From DASSNR01 sp036278935 (GTDB lineage Bacteria > Gemmatimonadota > Gemmatimonadetes > Gemmatimonadales > Gemmatimonadaceae): DNA of 30,174 nt. The stretch lies in the NCBI GenBank assembly GCA_036278935.1, contig DASUKA010000126.1, positions 1 to 30,174 of the forward strand. The letters are read 5' to 3'. The notes beneath the pieces were generated by a model. It made no database searches. It was given only the letters and a program-made list of their open reading frames with translations, and was not told where the DNA came from. Shown piece by piece: positions 8,357-16,644 of the stretch (within the stretch, counting starts at the first letter, position 1; every line of letters begins with the position of its first letter). The position numbers and the translations under genes were made by a program.

Positions 8357-8605
8357 ATGCCGAAGACCGAGTTCCTGCAGATCCGCCTGACCCCCGAAGA
8401 CCGCCAGCGCCTACGCCGGGTGGCGGCTAGCGAATTCATCGAGCAGTCGACCTGGGCGCGCCGGGCGATTTTGCGGGCGCTCGAGCAATGGGAGGCGGAG
8501 CAACGACAGCGCCATCTCAGGATCGAGCCGAAGCCCGGCGAAGCGCGGGAGCCGCGACGCGTGGCCGAGCCGAAGCCGAAGCGCGGGCCAAAGGGCTCCA
8601 GGTAG
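8357..8605 (+). CDS. Small ribbon-helix-helix-like DNA-binding protein
   Basis: An 82-residue basic protein. The N-terminal half, LQIRLTPEDRQRLRRVAA followed by a second helix around residues 28-46 (QSTWARRAILRALEQW), has the beta-helix-helix pattern of Arc/MetJ (CopG, DUF1778, MobC-like) proteins. The C-terminal half is disordered and rich in Glu, Pro, Lys and Arg. A GAGGAGC stretch at about 8339-8345 is a plausible if distant Shine-Dalgarno for the ATG at 8357. A longer frame begins at 8279 but adds only an atypical Arg-rich leader. No toxin gene follows directly, so an antitoxin role is not supported. It may be a stand-alone regulator, perhaps of its own divergent promoter region. Confidence 0.65.
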   Translation: MPKTEFLQIRLTPEDRQRLRRVAASEFIEQSTWARRAILRALEQWEAEQRQRHLRIEPKPGEAREPRRVAEPKPKRGPKGSR

Positions 8606-8700
8606 ACGAGCCGAGCGACCGCGACGAAGGAGTTGGCGCTCGCGCTTTACCCCGCACCTCTCGCATCTGCAGAACGCGGTGTTATGAGAGTACCGACAGC

Positions 8701-8732
8701 CGGGGCCGCGCGTGAGAAGACGCGCGGCCCCG
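8701..8732. terminator. Strong hairpin between convergent genes
   Basis: Perfect 12-bp arms (CGGGGCCGCGCG and its complement) with an 8-base loop TGAGAAGA. It lies between the 3' ends of the small RHH gene (plus) and the tricorn-like protease (minus). Neither side has a T run, so it is a GC-rich hairpin of probable but unproven terminator function. Confidence 0.6.
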
Positions 8733-8800
8733 CGTATCACATCCGTCACCGCAATCTCGCCGTTCGCCTCCCTATTCCCTTCTTCCTCCTCCTGTCGCCC

Positions 8801-11800
8801 CTACGGCTGAATCCCCTTCACCCGCTTCCCCCACGTCGGCGGCGGCGGCTCGTGGCTCGCGCGCTCCACCGGATGCTCCTTCATCATCTGCATCGCCGTC
8901 GCCACCGCACGCTCCAGTTGCCTATCGTGCCCCGCCGCGATGTCCTTGGGCCAATCCTCCACGTCGATGTTCGGCGCGACGCCGACGTTCTCCACGGCCC
9001 AGTGCTTTCCATCGCGCGCGAAGAAGCCGCCGCGCGGCGCCTCCATGATCCCGCCATCCACGAAGGTAGGCGTGTCCCAGATGCCTACCAGGCCGCCCCA
9101 TGTGCGCTTGCCCACGAGCGGGCCCACCTTGCGGTACTTGAACATGTACGGCATGAGGTCGCCGCCCGAGCCCGACATCTCGTTGATGATCATCACCTTC
9201 GGTCCCCAGATGCCGGCGGCCGGGCTGGTGAAGGGGTAGCGCTTGCCCACGGGATTGTTGAAGTAGCCATCGAACGTGCGCTGCAGCACGTCGATGATGT
9301 AGTCGGCCGCGGACCCGCCGGTGTTGTAGCGCTCGTCGATGATCGCGCCCTTCCGGTCCTGCTGCGCGAAGTAGTAGCGGTTGAAGTTCGTGTATCCGGC
9401 CTGCGCGGTGTTGGGCAGATGGACGTATGCCAGCTCGCCATGCGACAGCGAGTCGACGAGGTGCCGGTTGTGCTCCACCCACGCGCGTGTGCGGAGGCCC
9501 GCGTCGTTCGCGATCGGCACCACCGTCACGCGTCGCGCGCCGTCCATCGACGGACGGTCGTTCACCGTGATCACCGTCTGCCGATTCGCCGTGCCGTCGA
9601 AGAGCCGGTAGATGGGATCGGGCGCGCGCAGCTCCTGGTCGTCCACCGCCAGCACGTAGTCGCCCACATGCACGTTCACGCCGGGTGCGGTGAGCGGCGC
9701 GCGCAGGTCGGGGTTCCAGCTGTCCGTTCCGTAAATGCGCGTGATGCGATAGCGGCCGTTCTCCACCCGGAAGTCCGCGCCAAGCAGGCCGACCGACGGC
9801 TGCTGCTCCGCGGGCATGTCGCCGCCGCGCACGAACGAGTGACCGATCGCGATCTCGGCGCCCATCTCATCCATCAGATAGTTGAGATCGGCGCGACTCT
9901 TCACGTACGGAAGGAGCTGGCCGTACATCGTCTTCATCTTCGGCCAGTCGGCGCCCTGCATGTTCTTGACGTACAGATAGTCGCGCTCGTCGCGCCACCC
10001 TTCGTTGAAGATCTGTGCGAACTCCGCCGTCGGGTCGACCAGCGTGCGCAGCTGTGCGTTGAGCTTCCCTTTCCCCGCCTTCGGCGCCATGGGGCTGGTG
10101 GCATCCACCAGGAAGAGCTGCGGCATCCGCCCCGGCGTGCTGTAGAGCAGCTTCTTGCCATCCGCGCTCACGAAGTACTGGGCGACGTTGTGCACGAAGG
10201 GCACCGCCTTGCGATCCTTGAGCTGGTAGCGGTGCACGGTGGCGCCGAAGGTCGCTTCCTCCTCGGTGCCGGTCTGCGGCACGTTCTCCGCGAAGAATAC
10301 GGTGCCCGGACGACCCGCGCGCAGCTCGGCGTACGCACGCTCGGCGATTCCCGGAACGGCGATGACGCGCTGCTGCAGGCCGTCGAAGTCGATCACCACG
10401 TTCCGCCGCCGGGCGAGCATCGCCTTCAGCGTGTCCGACATGGGCGCGTTGGCGGTGGTCGTGTCGGTCGTGTCGGCCGCAGCCTGCCGCGCACGGCGTC
10501 CTGGCTGACCAGGAACGGGCGGCACGCCGGGCTCTTCCGGCTGGATCGGGATGCCGGTATCCTCGTCGCTCTCCGGAAGCAGCGGTGAGGGATCGGTCTT
10601 CTTGAGTACCGCGAGATACAGCGCATCCGTCTCCGTGTGTCCGTAGCTCGACATGTCGAGCCACCCGGAGCCGAGCCCGAGATCGGTGGAGGCGAAGAAC
10701 CAGAGATACTTGCCGCTCGCATCCCACACGGGCCAGGTGGCATCCGCCAGACCATCGGTCACCTGATGTGTGGCGCCCGTCCTGGTGTCGTATACGAAGA
10801 CGGCGCGCAGGAGCGACGGAAGCCGCTTCACGTACGCGATCCATCGCGAGTCGGGGCTCCACGTGGGATTGAGCGAGCGCTCGGGCACCATCCACTCATC
10901 GCCGCCAATGTCGGTGGCCTTCCCCGTGGCCACGTCCACCACCCACAGGCGGAGGTTCGTGTCCTGGAAAACGATCTTCTTTCCGTCGGGCGACCACGAG
11001 GGCGTGTAGTAATGCGTGGGGTGTTCCAACTTGATGGTGCGTGACGGCGCGCTCCCGTCCGCCGAGGCGATCACGAGCTGGTACTCGCCCGACTTGTCGC
11101 TGAAGTACGAGATCCATTTCCCGCTCGGCGACCACGCCGGCGCCCGCTCGGCCGAGCTGCTCGACCGCGGTGTGAGGTTCCGCACGTCCCCCTTCTCGGC
11201 GGGGACGGTGAAGATGTCGCCGCGCGCCTCGATCACCGCGCGCTTGCCGGTGGGCGAGAGCGCAAGGCTCGCGATGTCGCGGGAAACCTCCTTCCACTGC
11301 GGCATCATCCACGGGAAGTCGCCCACCGCGGTGATGGGCACCACGTGCTCGTGTCCGCTGCCGGGGTCGAGCAGGTGCACCTCGCCGCCCTGCTCGAATA
11401 CCAGCACACCGCCGCCCGCGTCGAGCGTCTTCACATCGAAGCCGGTGAAGGTCGTCATCTGCTTCACCTGCCTGGAGCGCATGTCGTATGACCAGACGTT
11501 GGACACGCCATCGCGGTCGGAGAGGAAGTACACCATGTCATTCCCCAGCCACACCGGATCGATGTCCTTGGAGCCATTGTGCGGCAGGGTGTCGACGTCC
11601 AGCGTCTTGGTGGCGAGAATCCAGATCGGGCGATTCTGTCCGCCGCGATAGTCCCGCCGCTCCTCGTCCCAGGAGTTGTTCATGCGATAGGCGATGTGCG
11701 CGCCATCGGGGGAGATCTTCCCCTGGTACGCGCGGTACATCGGCATAGGCGTCACCGCGCCGCCCGCGGGCGATACAGTGAACCATCGCGGCGCGGGCGA

Positions 11801-12190
11801 TGGCAGGTTCGCCGAACGCGGAGAGGAGAAGACGATCGAGTTGCCGTCGGGCGTCCACCCCTGCACGGTGCTGCGTTGCGGGTGCCAGGTGAGGCGCTTC
11901 GGCTCGCCCCCGTCGGCGGGGATCACGTAGACATCGGTATTGCGGCCGAAGGCGGCGCTGAAGGCGATCAGCTTGCCGTCCGGAGAGAAGTGCGGATCCG
12001 ATGCGCCGCCCTCGAAGCTGGTGAGGCGGCGCGCATTCCCACCCGCGCGCGGGACGACCCAGATGTTGCCGGCGTAGGCAAAGGCGATCTGGGTGGCGCT
12101 CACGGTGGGCGAACGGAGCATGCGGGTCTGTGCCGGCAGGACGGCGGGCACGAGACAGACGGCGAGTGCGGAGAGATACGCGCGGAGCAT
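8801..12190 (-). CDS. Tricorn-like S41 family peptidase, secreted
   Basis: A 1129-residue protein with the tricorn protease layout. A Sec signal peptide (residues 1-21, ending LPAQ) is followed by two beta-propellers built of PD40/WD40-like repeats with SPDGK-type signatures (about 25-330 and 330-540), a Pro/Thr-rich linker (about 550-590), a core region, a PDZ domain (about 810-890) and a C-terminal S41 serine protease domain. Active-site landmarks are H784 (IAIGHSF), the serine elbow MSGSGGD (residues 1005-1011) with the following GKRTWGG, and ENVGVAPNIDVED near the end. Archaeal tricorn degrades peptides from the proteasome in the cytosol; the bacterial secreted forms probably break down extracellular or periplasmic peptides. 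It is a single gene without an operon partner; upstream lies the small minus-strand gene 12348-12626. Confidence 0.93.
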   Translation of the reverse strand: MLRAYLSALAVCLVPAVLPAQTRMLRSPTVSATQIAFAYAGNIWVVPRAGGNARRLTSFEGGASDPHFSPDGKLIAFSAAFGRNTDVYVIPADGGEPKRLTWHPQRSTVQGWTPDGNSIVFSSPRSANLPSPAPRWFTVSPAGGAVTPMPMYRAYQGKISPDGAHIAYRMNNSWDEERRDYRGGQNRPIWILATKTLDVDTLPHNGSKDIDPVWLGNDMVYFLSDRDGVSNVWSYDMRSRQVKQMTTFTGFDVKTLDAGGGVLVFEQGGEVHLLDPGSGHEHVVPITAVGDFPWMMPQWKEVSRDIASLALSPTGKRAVIEARGDIFTVPAEKGDVRNLTPRSSSSAERAPAWSPSGKWISYFSDKSGEYQLVIASADGSAPSRTIKLEHPTHYYTPSWSPDGKKIVFQDTNLRLWVVDVATGKATDIGGDEWMVPERSLNPTWSPDSRWIAYVKRLPSLLRAVFVYDTRTGATHQVTDGLADATWPVWDASGKYLWFFASTDLGLGSGWLDMSSYGHTETDALYLAVLKKTDPSPLLPESDEDTGIPIQPEEPGVPPVPGQPGRRARQAAADTTDTTTANAPMSDTLKAMLARRRNVVIDFDGLQQRVIAVPGIAERAYAELRAGRPGTVFFAENVPQTGTEEEATFGATVHRYQLKDRKAVPFVHNVAQYFVSADGKKLLYSTPGRMPQLFLVDATSPMAPKAGKGKLNAQLRTLVDPTAEFAQIFNEGWRDERDYLYVKNMQGADWPKMKTMYGQLLPYVKSRADLNYLMDEMGAEIAIGHSFVRGGDMPAEQQPSVGLLGADFRVENGRYRITRIYGTDSWNPDLRAPLTAPGVNVHVGDYVLAVDDQELRAPDPIYRLFDGTANRQTVITVNDRPSMDGARRVTVVPIANDAGLRTRAWVEHNRHLVDSLSHGELAYVHLPNTAQAGYTNFNRYYFAQQDRKGAIIDERYNTGGSAADYIIDVLQRTFDGYFNNPVGKRYPFTSPAAGIWGPKVMIINEMSGSGGDLMPYMFKYRKVGPLVGKRTWGGLVGIWDTPTFVDGGIMEAPRGGFFARDGKHWAVENVGVAPNIDVEDWPKDIAAGHDRQLERAVATAMQMMKEHPVERASHEPPPPTWGKRVKGIQP

Positions 12191-12347
12191 GGGCGGATGG
12201 CGATGAGGGAATCACGACCAATGCGGCGGTGAGTCAACCGCTGTTACCGCCAAACATGCACCGAGCGCCCGCGCGCCGCCAGGCGGCGCGCGGTGGTGGG
12301 GAGGGCTATGGGGCGCGTGCTGCGGGAGGCACGCTGCGCCGCCGGCG

Positions 12348-12626
12348 TCAGATACGGTGCTCTATCGCGCGCAGTGACTGCAGCACACCCCGCAGATCTC
12401 GCGTGGGCGGCTCGGGACCACCAAAGTCCTGGTGCTCGATCTGATGGAGATGCCGGGCGACCTGCACGTCCGACCCACCGCGGGCGAGCAGGCTGTAGAG
12501 ATCGGGCGCGTACGCATCGTAATTGGCGTGCGGCCCGGGCTGGAGGTGGACGTTGAGCGGATCCCACTGCTCGAGCAACACGTGCTCGATTTCCTGCTCG
12601 ATCTCTTGCCGCTTTGTGGCTGCCAT
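12348..12626 (-). CDS. Small conserved hypothetical protein (92 aa)
   Basis: A 92-residue acidic, helical protein. The motif order LEQWDPLNVHL, YDAYAPDLYSLLARG, VARHLHQIEHQDFG resembles a loose family of small bacterial proteins of unknown role with a WDPIGV...YD.Y... core; I recognise the pattern but no assigned function. The start is well fixed: a perfect AGGAGG (12632-12637 on the plus strand as CCTCCT) lies 5 bases upstream of ATG 12626. The frame is open to 12701 but the ribosome site rules for the shorter form. It has no signal peptide, so it probably acts in the cytosol. It lies divergently from the amidase gene and could be cotranscribed with the tricorn-like protease 157 bases downstream. 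Confidence 0.75.
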   Translation of the reverse strand: MAATKRQEIEQEIEHVLLEQWDPLNVHLQPGPHANYDAYAPDLYSLLARGGSDVQVARHLHQIEHQDFGGPEPPTRDLRGVLQSLRAIEHRI

Positions 12627-12672
12627 GAGCGCCTCCTGGTCGATGACCCTCGCGCGGCTGCCTGTTCCGACA

Positions 12673-12701
12673 ACAGTACACTCCCGCTGTGCTCCCGCCA
12701 A
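12673..12701 (-). promoter_or_regulatory. Candidate sigma70-type promoter for the 92-aa gene
   Basis: On the minus strand TTGGCG (-35, 12696-12701) and TACTGT (-10, 12673-12678) are separated by 17 bases. The match to consensus is moderate. The start codon would be about 40 bases downstream of the transcription start. Confidence 0.3.
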
Positions 12702-12830
12702 GCGGTGCGGGGGGGCGACCTATCCATGCGCATGTCTCTACCATACAATTTCCGCGCCCGCGCACGGACCGCCGGCGCACCGGCGCCCGATACCGCGGGC
12801 CACACCTGAACGAGACTGGGAGGACACGCC

Positions 12831-14657
12831 GTGAATTCGCGCAGACAATTCCTGATCCGGGCCCCGATCGGCCTGCTCGGCGCGGTTGCCGCCTGTCGCG
12901 GCCAGACGCAGACGCCGGCCGCCAGCGACACCGGAACGACCGGCGCAACAGCGGCCGGCACCACGCCCGGCGCACCGCCCACCTTCGCCAGCGCTCCCTC
13001 CGTCGGTCCCCATGTGACGGCCGGCACCTTTGCCGAAGCGGAGAAGTTGGCACAGGTGCAGATGAGCGAGGCCGCCCGCGCGCTGGCGGCGGCCAGCTGG
13101 CCCAAGTCCATGGCGCCGTATCTCGAGCGGCGCACCGGACCGCGCACGGTGGAGTTGGAGGCCGGGCTCGCGCCCGCCACCGAGTGGAACCCGGTGTTGT
13201 CCGGCCACGCGGGCCCCGCGCACGACCACTTTGTCCGGAGCACCCAGGTACCCGGAGCGCTGCCCGCCAGCGATACGGAAATCGCCTTCGCCCCGGTAAC
13301 CCGACTCTCGCACTGGATCCAGTCGCGGCAGCTCACTTCCACGCGCCTCACGAACATCTACCTCGAGCGGCTCCAGCGGTTCGACCCCAAGCTGCGCTGC
13401 GTGATCACGCTCACGCGCGACCTGGCGCTCGCGCAAGCGAAGAAGGCCGACGCGGAGATCGCGGCCGGCCACTATCGCGGCCCGTTGCACGGCATTCCAT
13501 GGGGCGGCAAGGACCTGCTGGACACGGCCGGCATCCGCACGACGTACGGCGCCGAGCCGTACCGGAATCGCGTGCCCACGGCGGACGCCGCCGTCGTCAC
13601 CAGGCTGCGGGAGGCGGGCGCCGTGCTGGTGGCGAAGCTCAGCATGGGCGCGCTCGCGCTCAATGATGTCTGGTTCGGCGGACAGACCATGAACCCGTGG
13701 CTGCTGGAGGAGGGCGCCTCCGGTTCGAGCGCGGGGCCCGGCGCCGCCACCGCGGCGGGTCTGGTCGGCTTCGCCATCGGCAGCGAGACCGAAGGGAGCA
13801 TCGTGAGCCCCAGTATGCGCTGCGGCGTCACCGGGCTGCGTCCCACGTACGGCCGCGTGCCGCGCACCGGTGCCATGACGCTCTGCTGGTCGCTCGACAA
13901 GCTGGGTCCCATGGCGCGCAGCGTGGAGGACACGATGCTCGTGCTGCACGCCATCTCCGGCCCCGACGCGGGCGATGTGGCGAGCGTGCCGAGCCGCCTC
14001 GACTTCGATGCGGGTGCAGGCGTGAAGGGGCTGCGCGTGGGCTACTTCCCGGCGTGGATGAAGGAGCCCCCCGCCACCGATGTGGACCGCGCCGCGCTGG
14101 ACGCTGTCCGCAAGCTCGGCATGGTGCCCACCGAAGTCGCGCTGCCCGACTGGCCGTACGACTCGCTCAACGTGATCCTCTTTGCCGAGGCGGCCGCCGC
14201 GTTCGAGAAGCTCACGCTGAGCAATCAGGTGGATACGATGAAGATGCAGACGCCCGACGCATGGCCCAATGCATTCCGCTCCGCCCGCTTCCTCTCGGCT
14301 GTCGACTTCGTGCAGACCGATCGGTTCCGGCGCAAGGTGGCGCAGGAGATGGCCCGCATCTTCGCGTCGGTGGACCTGCTGCTCGTGCCCTCGCTGCGCA
14401 ACGAGACGCTCACGATCACCAACTTCACCGGCCAGCCGTCGCTCACGCTGCGCGCGGGCTTCGTGGAGGTGAGCAAGGCGCGCAGCGATTGGGCGCCCGA
14501 TCCGGCGCATCCGCTGCCGACCTTCTCGCCGCCGCGCCGCGTGCCCTACGGCGTCACGTTCATCGGGCGGCTGTTCGACGAAGGGACCATGGCGCGCGCC
14601 GGGCTGGCGCTGGAGCGCGCGCTGAACGTGGCGGGGGAAGCGCCGCCGGGGTTCTGA
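12831..14657 (+). CDS. Amidase signature family protein, exported
   Basis: 608 residues, GTG start with GGGAGG at 12818-12823, 7 bases upstream. The catalytic Ser-cis-Ser-Lys triad is complete: K227 (PWGGKDLLD), cis-Ser S299 (SGSSAGP) and nucleophile S323 (SETEGSIVSP); the spacings match the fatty acid amide hydrolase and GatA enzymes. The N terminus MNSRRQFLIRAPIGLL carries a twin-arginine-like SRRQFLI motif, followed by AVAAC, which fits a lipobox. Thus it is probably exported folded and lipid-anchored, unlike the cytosolic GatA. Residues 25-60 are a Thr/Ala/Pro-rich spacer. A conserved-looking extra region of about 90 residues comes before the amidase core. Substrate unknown; GatA is excluded because of the export signal and the absence of gatB and gatC. 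Confidence 0.9.
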   Translation: MNSRRQFLIRAPIGLLGAVAACRGQTQTPAASDTGTTGATAAGTTPGAPPTFASAPSVGPHVTAGTFAEAEKLAQVQMSEAARALAAASWPKSMAPYLERRTGPRTVELEAGLAPATEWNPVLSGHAGPAHDHFVRSTQVPGALPASDTEIAFAPVTRLSHWIQSRQLTSTRLTNIYLERLQRFDPKLRCVITLTRDLALAQAKKADAEIAAGHYRGPLHGIPWGGKDLLDTAGIRTTYGAEPYRNRVPTADAAVVTRLREAGAVLVAKLSMGALALNDVWFGGQTMNPWLLEEGASGSSAGPGAATAAGLVGFAIGSETEGSIVSPSMRCGVTGLRPTYGRVPRTGAMTLCWSLDKLGPMARSVEDTMLVLHAISGPDAGDVASVPSRLDFDAGAGVKGLRVGYFPAWMKEPPATDVDRAALDAVRKLGMVPTEVALPDWPYDSLNVILFAEAAAAFEKLTLSNQVDTMKMQTPDAWPNAFRSARFLSAVDFVQTDRFRRKVAQEMARIFASVDLLLVPSLRNETLTITNFTGQPSLTLRAGFVEVSKARSDWAPDPAHPLPTFSPPRRVPYGVTFIGRLFDEGTMARAGLALERALNVAGEAPPGF

Positions 14658-14763
14658 CGCGGTGCACGCGCACGGGCCCGCACCGAGCCGCGTGGCAGCG
14701 CTTGTGGCCGCGTGATCTCCCCGCTACGCTAGACAAAGGACTCTCTTTCAGGATGGTGCGAGA

Positions 14764-15147
14764 ATGTCTGTCAACCACGCGGAGCAGATGTCCGTGAAGC
14801 ACGCGCACGAGGTGCCCGCGCAGTCCGTGAGCGCGGGGGAGAAGACCACCCGGCAGATGCTCATCGGCCCCGACGAAGGCCCCCACTTCGCCATGCGCCG
14901 CTTCATCATGCAGCCGGGCGGCGGCATGCCGCCGCACACCAACACCGTGGAGCATGAGCAGTACGTGCTGCGCGGGAGCGCCACGATCGGCATTGCCGAT
15001 CAGAAAGTGGAAGTCCACCCGGGCGACGTGCTCTACATCCCGGCCGGCACGCCGCACTGGTACGAGGCGCACGAAGGGGAGCCGTTCGAGTTTCTCTGCA
15101 TGGTGCCCAATCTGCCGGACACCATCCAGCTGGTCTCCGACTGCTGA
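14764..15147 (+). CDS. Small cupin-domain protein
   Basis: A 127-residue single-domain cupin. Cupin motif 1 is GGGMPPHTNTVEHEQYVLRG (residues 52-71) and motif 2 is HPGDVLYIPAGTPHWY (85-100). Likely metal ligands are H58, H64 or E65, and H98. The usual second His of the HxH pair is Asn60, so metal binding may differ from the norm. ATG 14764 and ATG 14788 are both possible starts. A weak promoter-like pair, TTGTGG at 14702 and TACGCT at 14725 with 17-base spacing, lies upstream. Function is unknown; stand-alone cupins of this size include enzymes and small-ligand sensors. The next small gene starts 8 bases after its stop and is probably cotranscribed. Confidence 0.85.
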   Translation: MSVNHAEQMSVKHAHEVPAQSVSAGEKTTRQMLIGPDEGPHFAMRRFIMQPGGGMPPHTNTVEHEQYVLRGSATIGIADQKVEVHPGDVLYIPAGTPHWYEAHEGEPFEFLCMVPNLPDTIQLVSDC

Positions 15148-15155
15148 GCGGGGCC

Positions 15156-15398
15156 GTGGCCAACCGCAAATTCATCGACCGGGAGGGCCGGCACTGGGAG
15201 GTGCGTGAGCGCACGCGCGCCGAGTGGCTTCTCGAGCCCATTCTCGACAATCCCAGCACGCCGCGCCGCGTGAAGCCGCCGGCCTACGAGTCGGATCCCT
15301 TCGAGCTCACCGATCAGGAGCTCTCGCGTCTGCTGGAGCAGAGCAGCGGACAGCCGTGGCCGCAGGGGCCGCCGAAGAAGTCGCCTTTTCTCGATTGA
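15156..15398 (+). CDS. Small hypothetical protein (80 aa)
   Basis: An 80-residue protein with GTG start at 15156, 8 bases after the cupin stop. It begins with ANRKFIDREGRHWEVRER and contains FELTDQELSRLLEQS, giving a mixed beta then helical prediction and a Pro/Lys-rich tail. Codon use fits the neighbours. I do not recognise a family. No Cys, signal peptide or membrane segment. Its tight spacing suggests it is translated with the cupin. Confidence 0.65.
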   Translation: MANRKFIDREGRHWEVRERTRAEWLLEPILDNPSTPRRVKPPAYESDPFELTDQELSRLLEQSSGQPWPQGPPKKSPFLD

Positions 15399-15438
15399 AC
15401 ACACCGCCCACCGCGGCAGCGACTGCGACCACGTCGGG

Positions 15439-15855
15439 ATGACTGAGCTCAGTCTCCGCATCACCTACATCGGCGGGCCGACGGCGCTGCTCGAGGTGGG
15501 CGGCTTGCGTCTCCTCACCGATCCGACCTTCGATCCGGCAGGAAGCGAGTACCGCACGCCGGTCTACACGTTGCGCAAAACCCAGGGACCGGCGGTCGAG
15601 CCAGACGGCATCGGACCGCTGGACGTCGTGTTGCTGAGCCACGAGCACCATTTCGACAACCTCGACCAGGCCGGACGCGCGCTGCTCGGCCGGGCAGGTC
15701 GGGTGCTCACTGTGCCGCTGCACTATGAGGGGTGGGAGCACTTCTCCGAATCGCGCACCGACATCGCATCTGCTTTTGCCGCTGCGGGCATGGCCGAGCG
15801 GCTGCGCTGGCCCCAGGCGGGGCAGCCCACAGAGCTTGGCGACTCTCATGCATGA
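15439..15855 (+). pseudogene. Metallo-beta-lactamase-fold hydrolase with internal in-frame deletion
   Basis: 138 residues, about half the length expected of this UlaG-like MBL-fold family. Residues 1-90 are the normal N-terminal half, with ITYIGGPTALLEVGG, LLTDPTFDP and the metal motif SHEHHFDNLD (67-76). At about residue 91 (base 15709) the text jumps straight to VPLHYEGWEHFSES, which in relatives is the far C-terminal part bearing the last His ligand. The middle of roughly 100 or more residues, including the third His (HGP region) and the bridging Asp (SGD), is absent. The frame is kept across the join. With these ligands missing, hydrolase activity is very unlikely, so I call it a decaying gene; an assembly collapse is the other explanation. 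Confidence 0.7.
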
Positions 15856-16034
15856 GTGATCGCACAGCGCGCGCAACTGCCGCACTGCGCTGTCGCGTCA
15901 TTGGCGCGGCAGCAGCGCTGGCGATTGCGCGATCACGGATGGTGCAGTACGCTGGGAGGTTACGCCGGAGGCCGGCCCGCAGCGAGCGCGGCGCGCGCAC
16001 CGGTCCGCATCTGTGTCCCGCATTCCTCGAGCGT

Positions 16035-16613
16035 ATGACCAGATATATCGCCTTCCTTCGCGCCATCAACGTGGGCGGCCATACCGTGACGATGCAGGAG
16101 CTCCGCGCCCTGTTCGAGGCGCTCGGCTTCTCGCGCGTGGAGACGTTCATCGCCAGTGGGAACGTCATCTTCGAATCAGATGACGAAGATGCGGCGGCGC
16201 TCGAGCGCGGGATCGAGGCCCATCTGCGCGCGCGACTCGGCTACGACGTCGTGACCTTCCTGCGCACCGATGCGGAGGTCGCGGCCATCGCACGGTATCG
16301 AGCCTTCGATGATGCGCTCATGCCGTCGGCGATCACGCTGAACGTCGCCTTTCTCCATGCCCCACTCGGTACAAAGGAGAAGCGGCTGCTGGCGGACTTC
16401 CAGACCGGGATCGATGACTTCCACGCGCATGGGCGCGAGATGTACTGGCTTTGCCGCACTCGGCAGAGCGATTCCACATTCTCCAACGCGAAGTTCGAGA
16501 AGGCGCTGGGCGTCCGGACGACGTTTCGCGGCGTGAAGACGGTGGCGAGGCTGGCCGCGAAGTATTCCCCGATGGAGCGCGATGGGGGACCGGCGCGTGG
16601 CTCGCATCGATGA
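16035..16613 (+). CDS. DUF1697 domain-containing protein
   Basis: A 192-residue cytosolic protein of the DUF1697 family. It begins with the family hallmark YIAFLRAINVGGHTVTMQEL, followed by LGFSRVETFIASGNVIFES and, in the second half, FSNAKFEKALGVRTTFRGVKTV. Length is typical. The biochemical role of the family is unknown. The frame is open upstream to 15732, but the extension has poor codon use and the family hallmark sits right at ATG 16035. It is followed closely by the DUF2071 gene in the same direction (31 bases between this stop and the chosen start). Confidence 0.9.
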   Translation: MTRYIAFLRAINVGGHTVTMQELRALFEALGFSRVETFIASGNVIFESDDEDAAALERGIEAHLRARLGYDVVTFLRTDAEVAAIARYRAFDDALMPSAITLNVAFLHAPLGTKEKRLLADFQTGIDDFHAHGREMYWLCRTRQSDSTFSNAKFEKALGVRTTFRGVKTVARLAAKYSPMERDGGPARGSHR

Positions 16614-16644
16614 AGAGACGATCTGGGGTGGCGGACGGAGCGCT

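Noticed and set aside
8357..8605. Toxin-antitoxin pair based on the RHH-like protein
   Set aside because: No small toxin frame adjoins it on either strand; only the antitoxin-like fold is seen.
8633..10588. Plus-strand open frame of 651 codons opposite the tricorn-like protease
   Set aside because: It covers the S41 catalytic region in antisense, with Arg/His-rich text and no recognisable motif.
12738..14510. Minus-strand frame of 590 codons opposite the amidase
   Set aside because: The plus strand has the full amidase triad and a good ribosome site; the minus frame is a compositional shadow.
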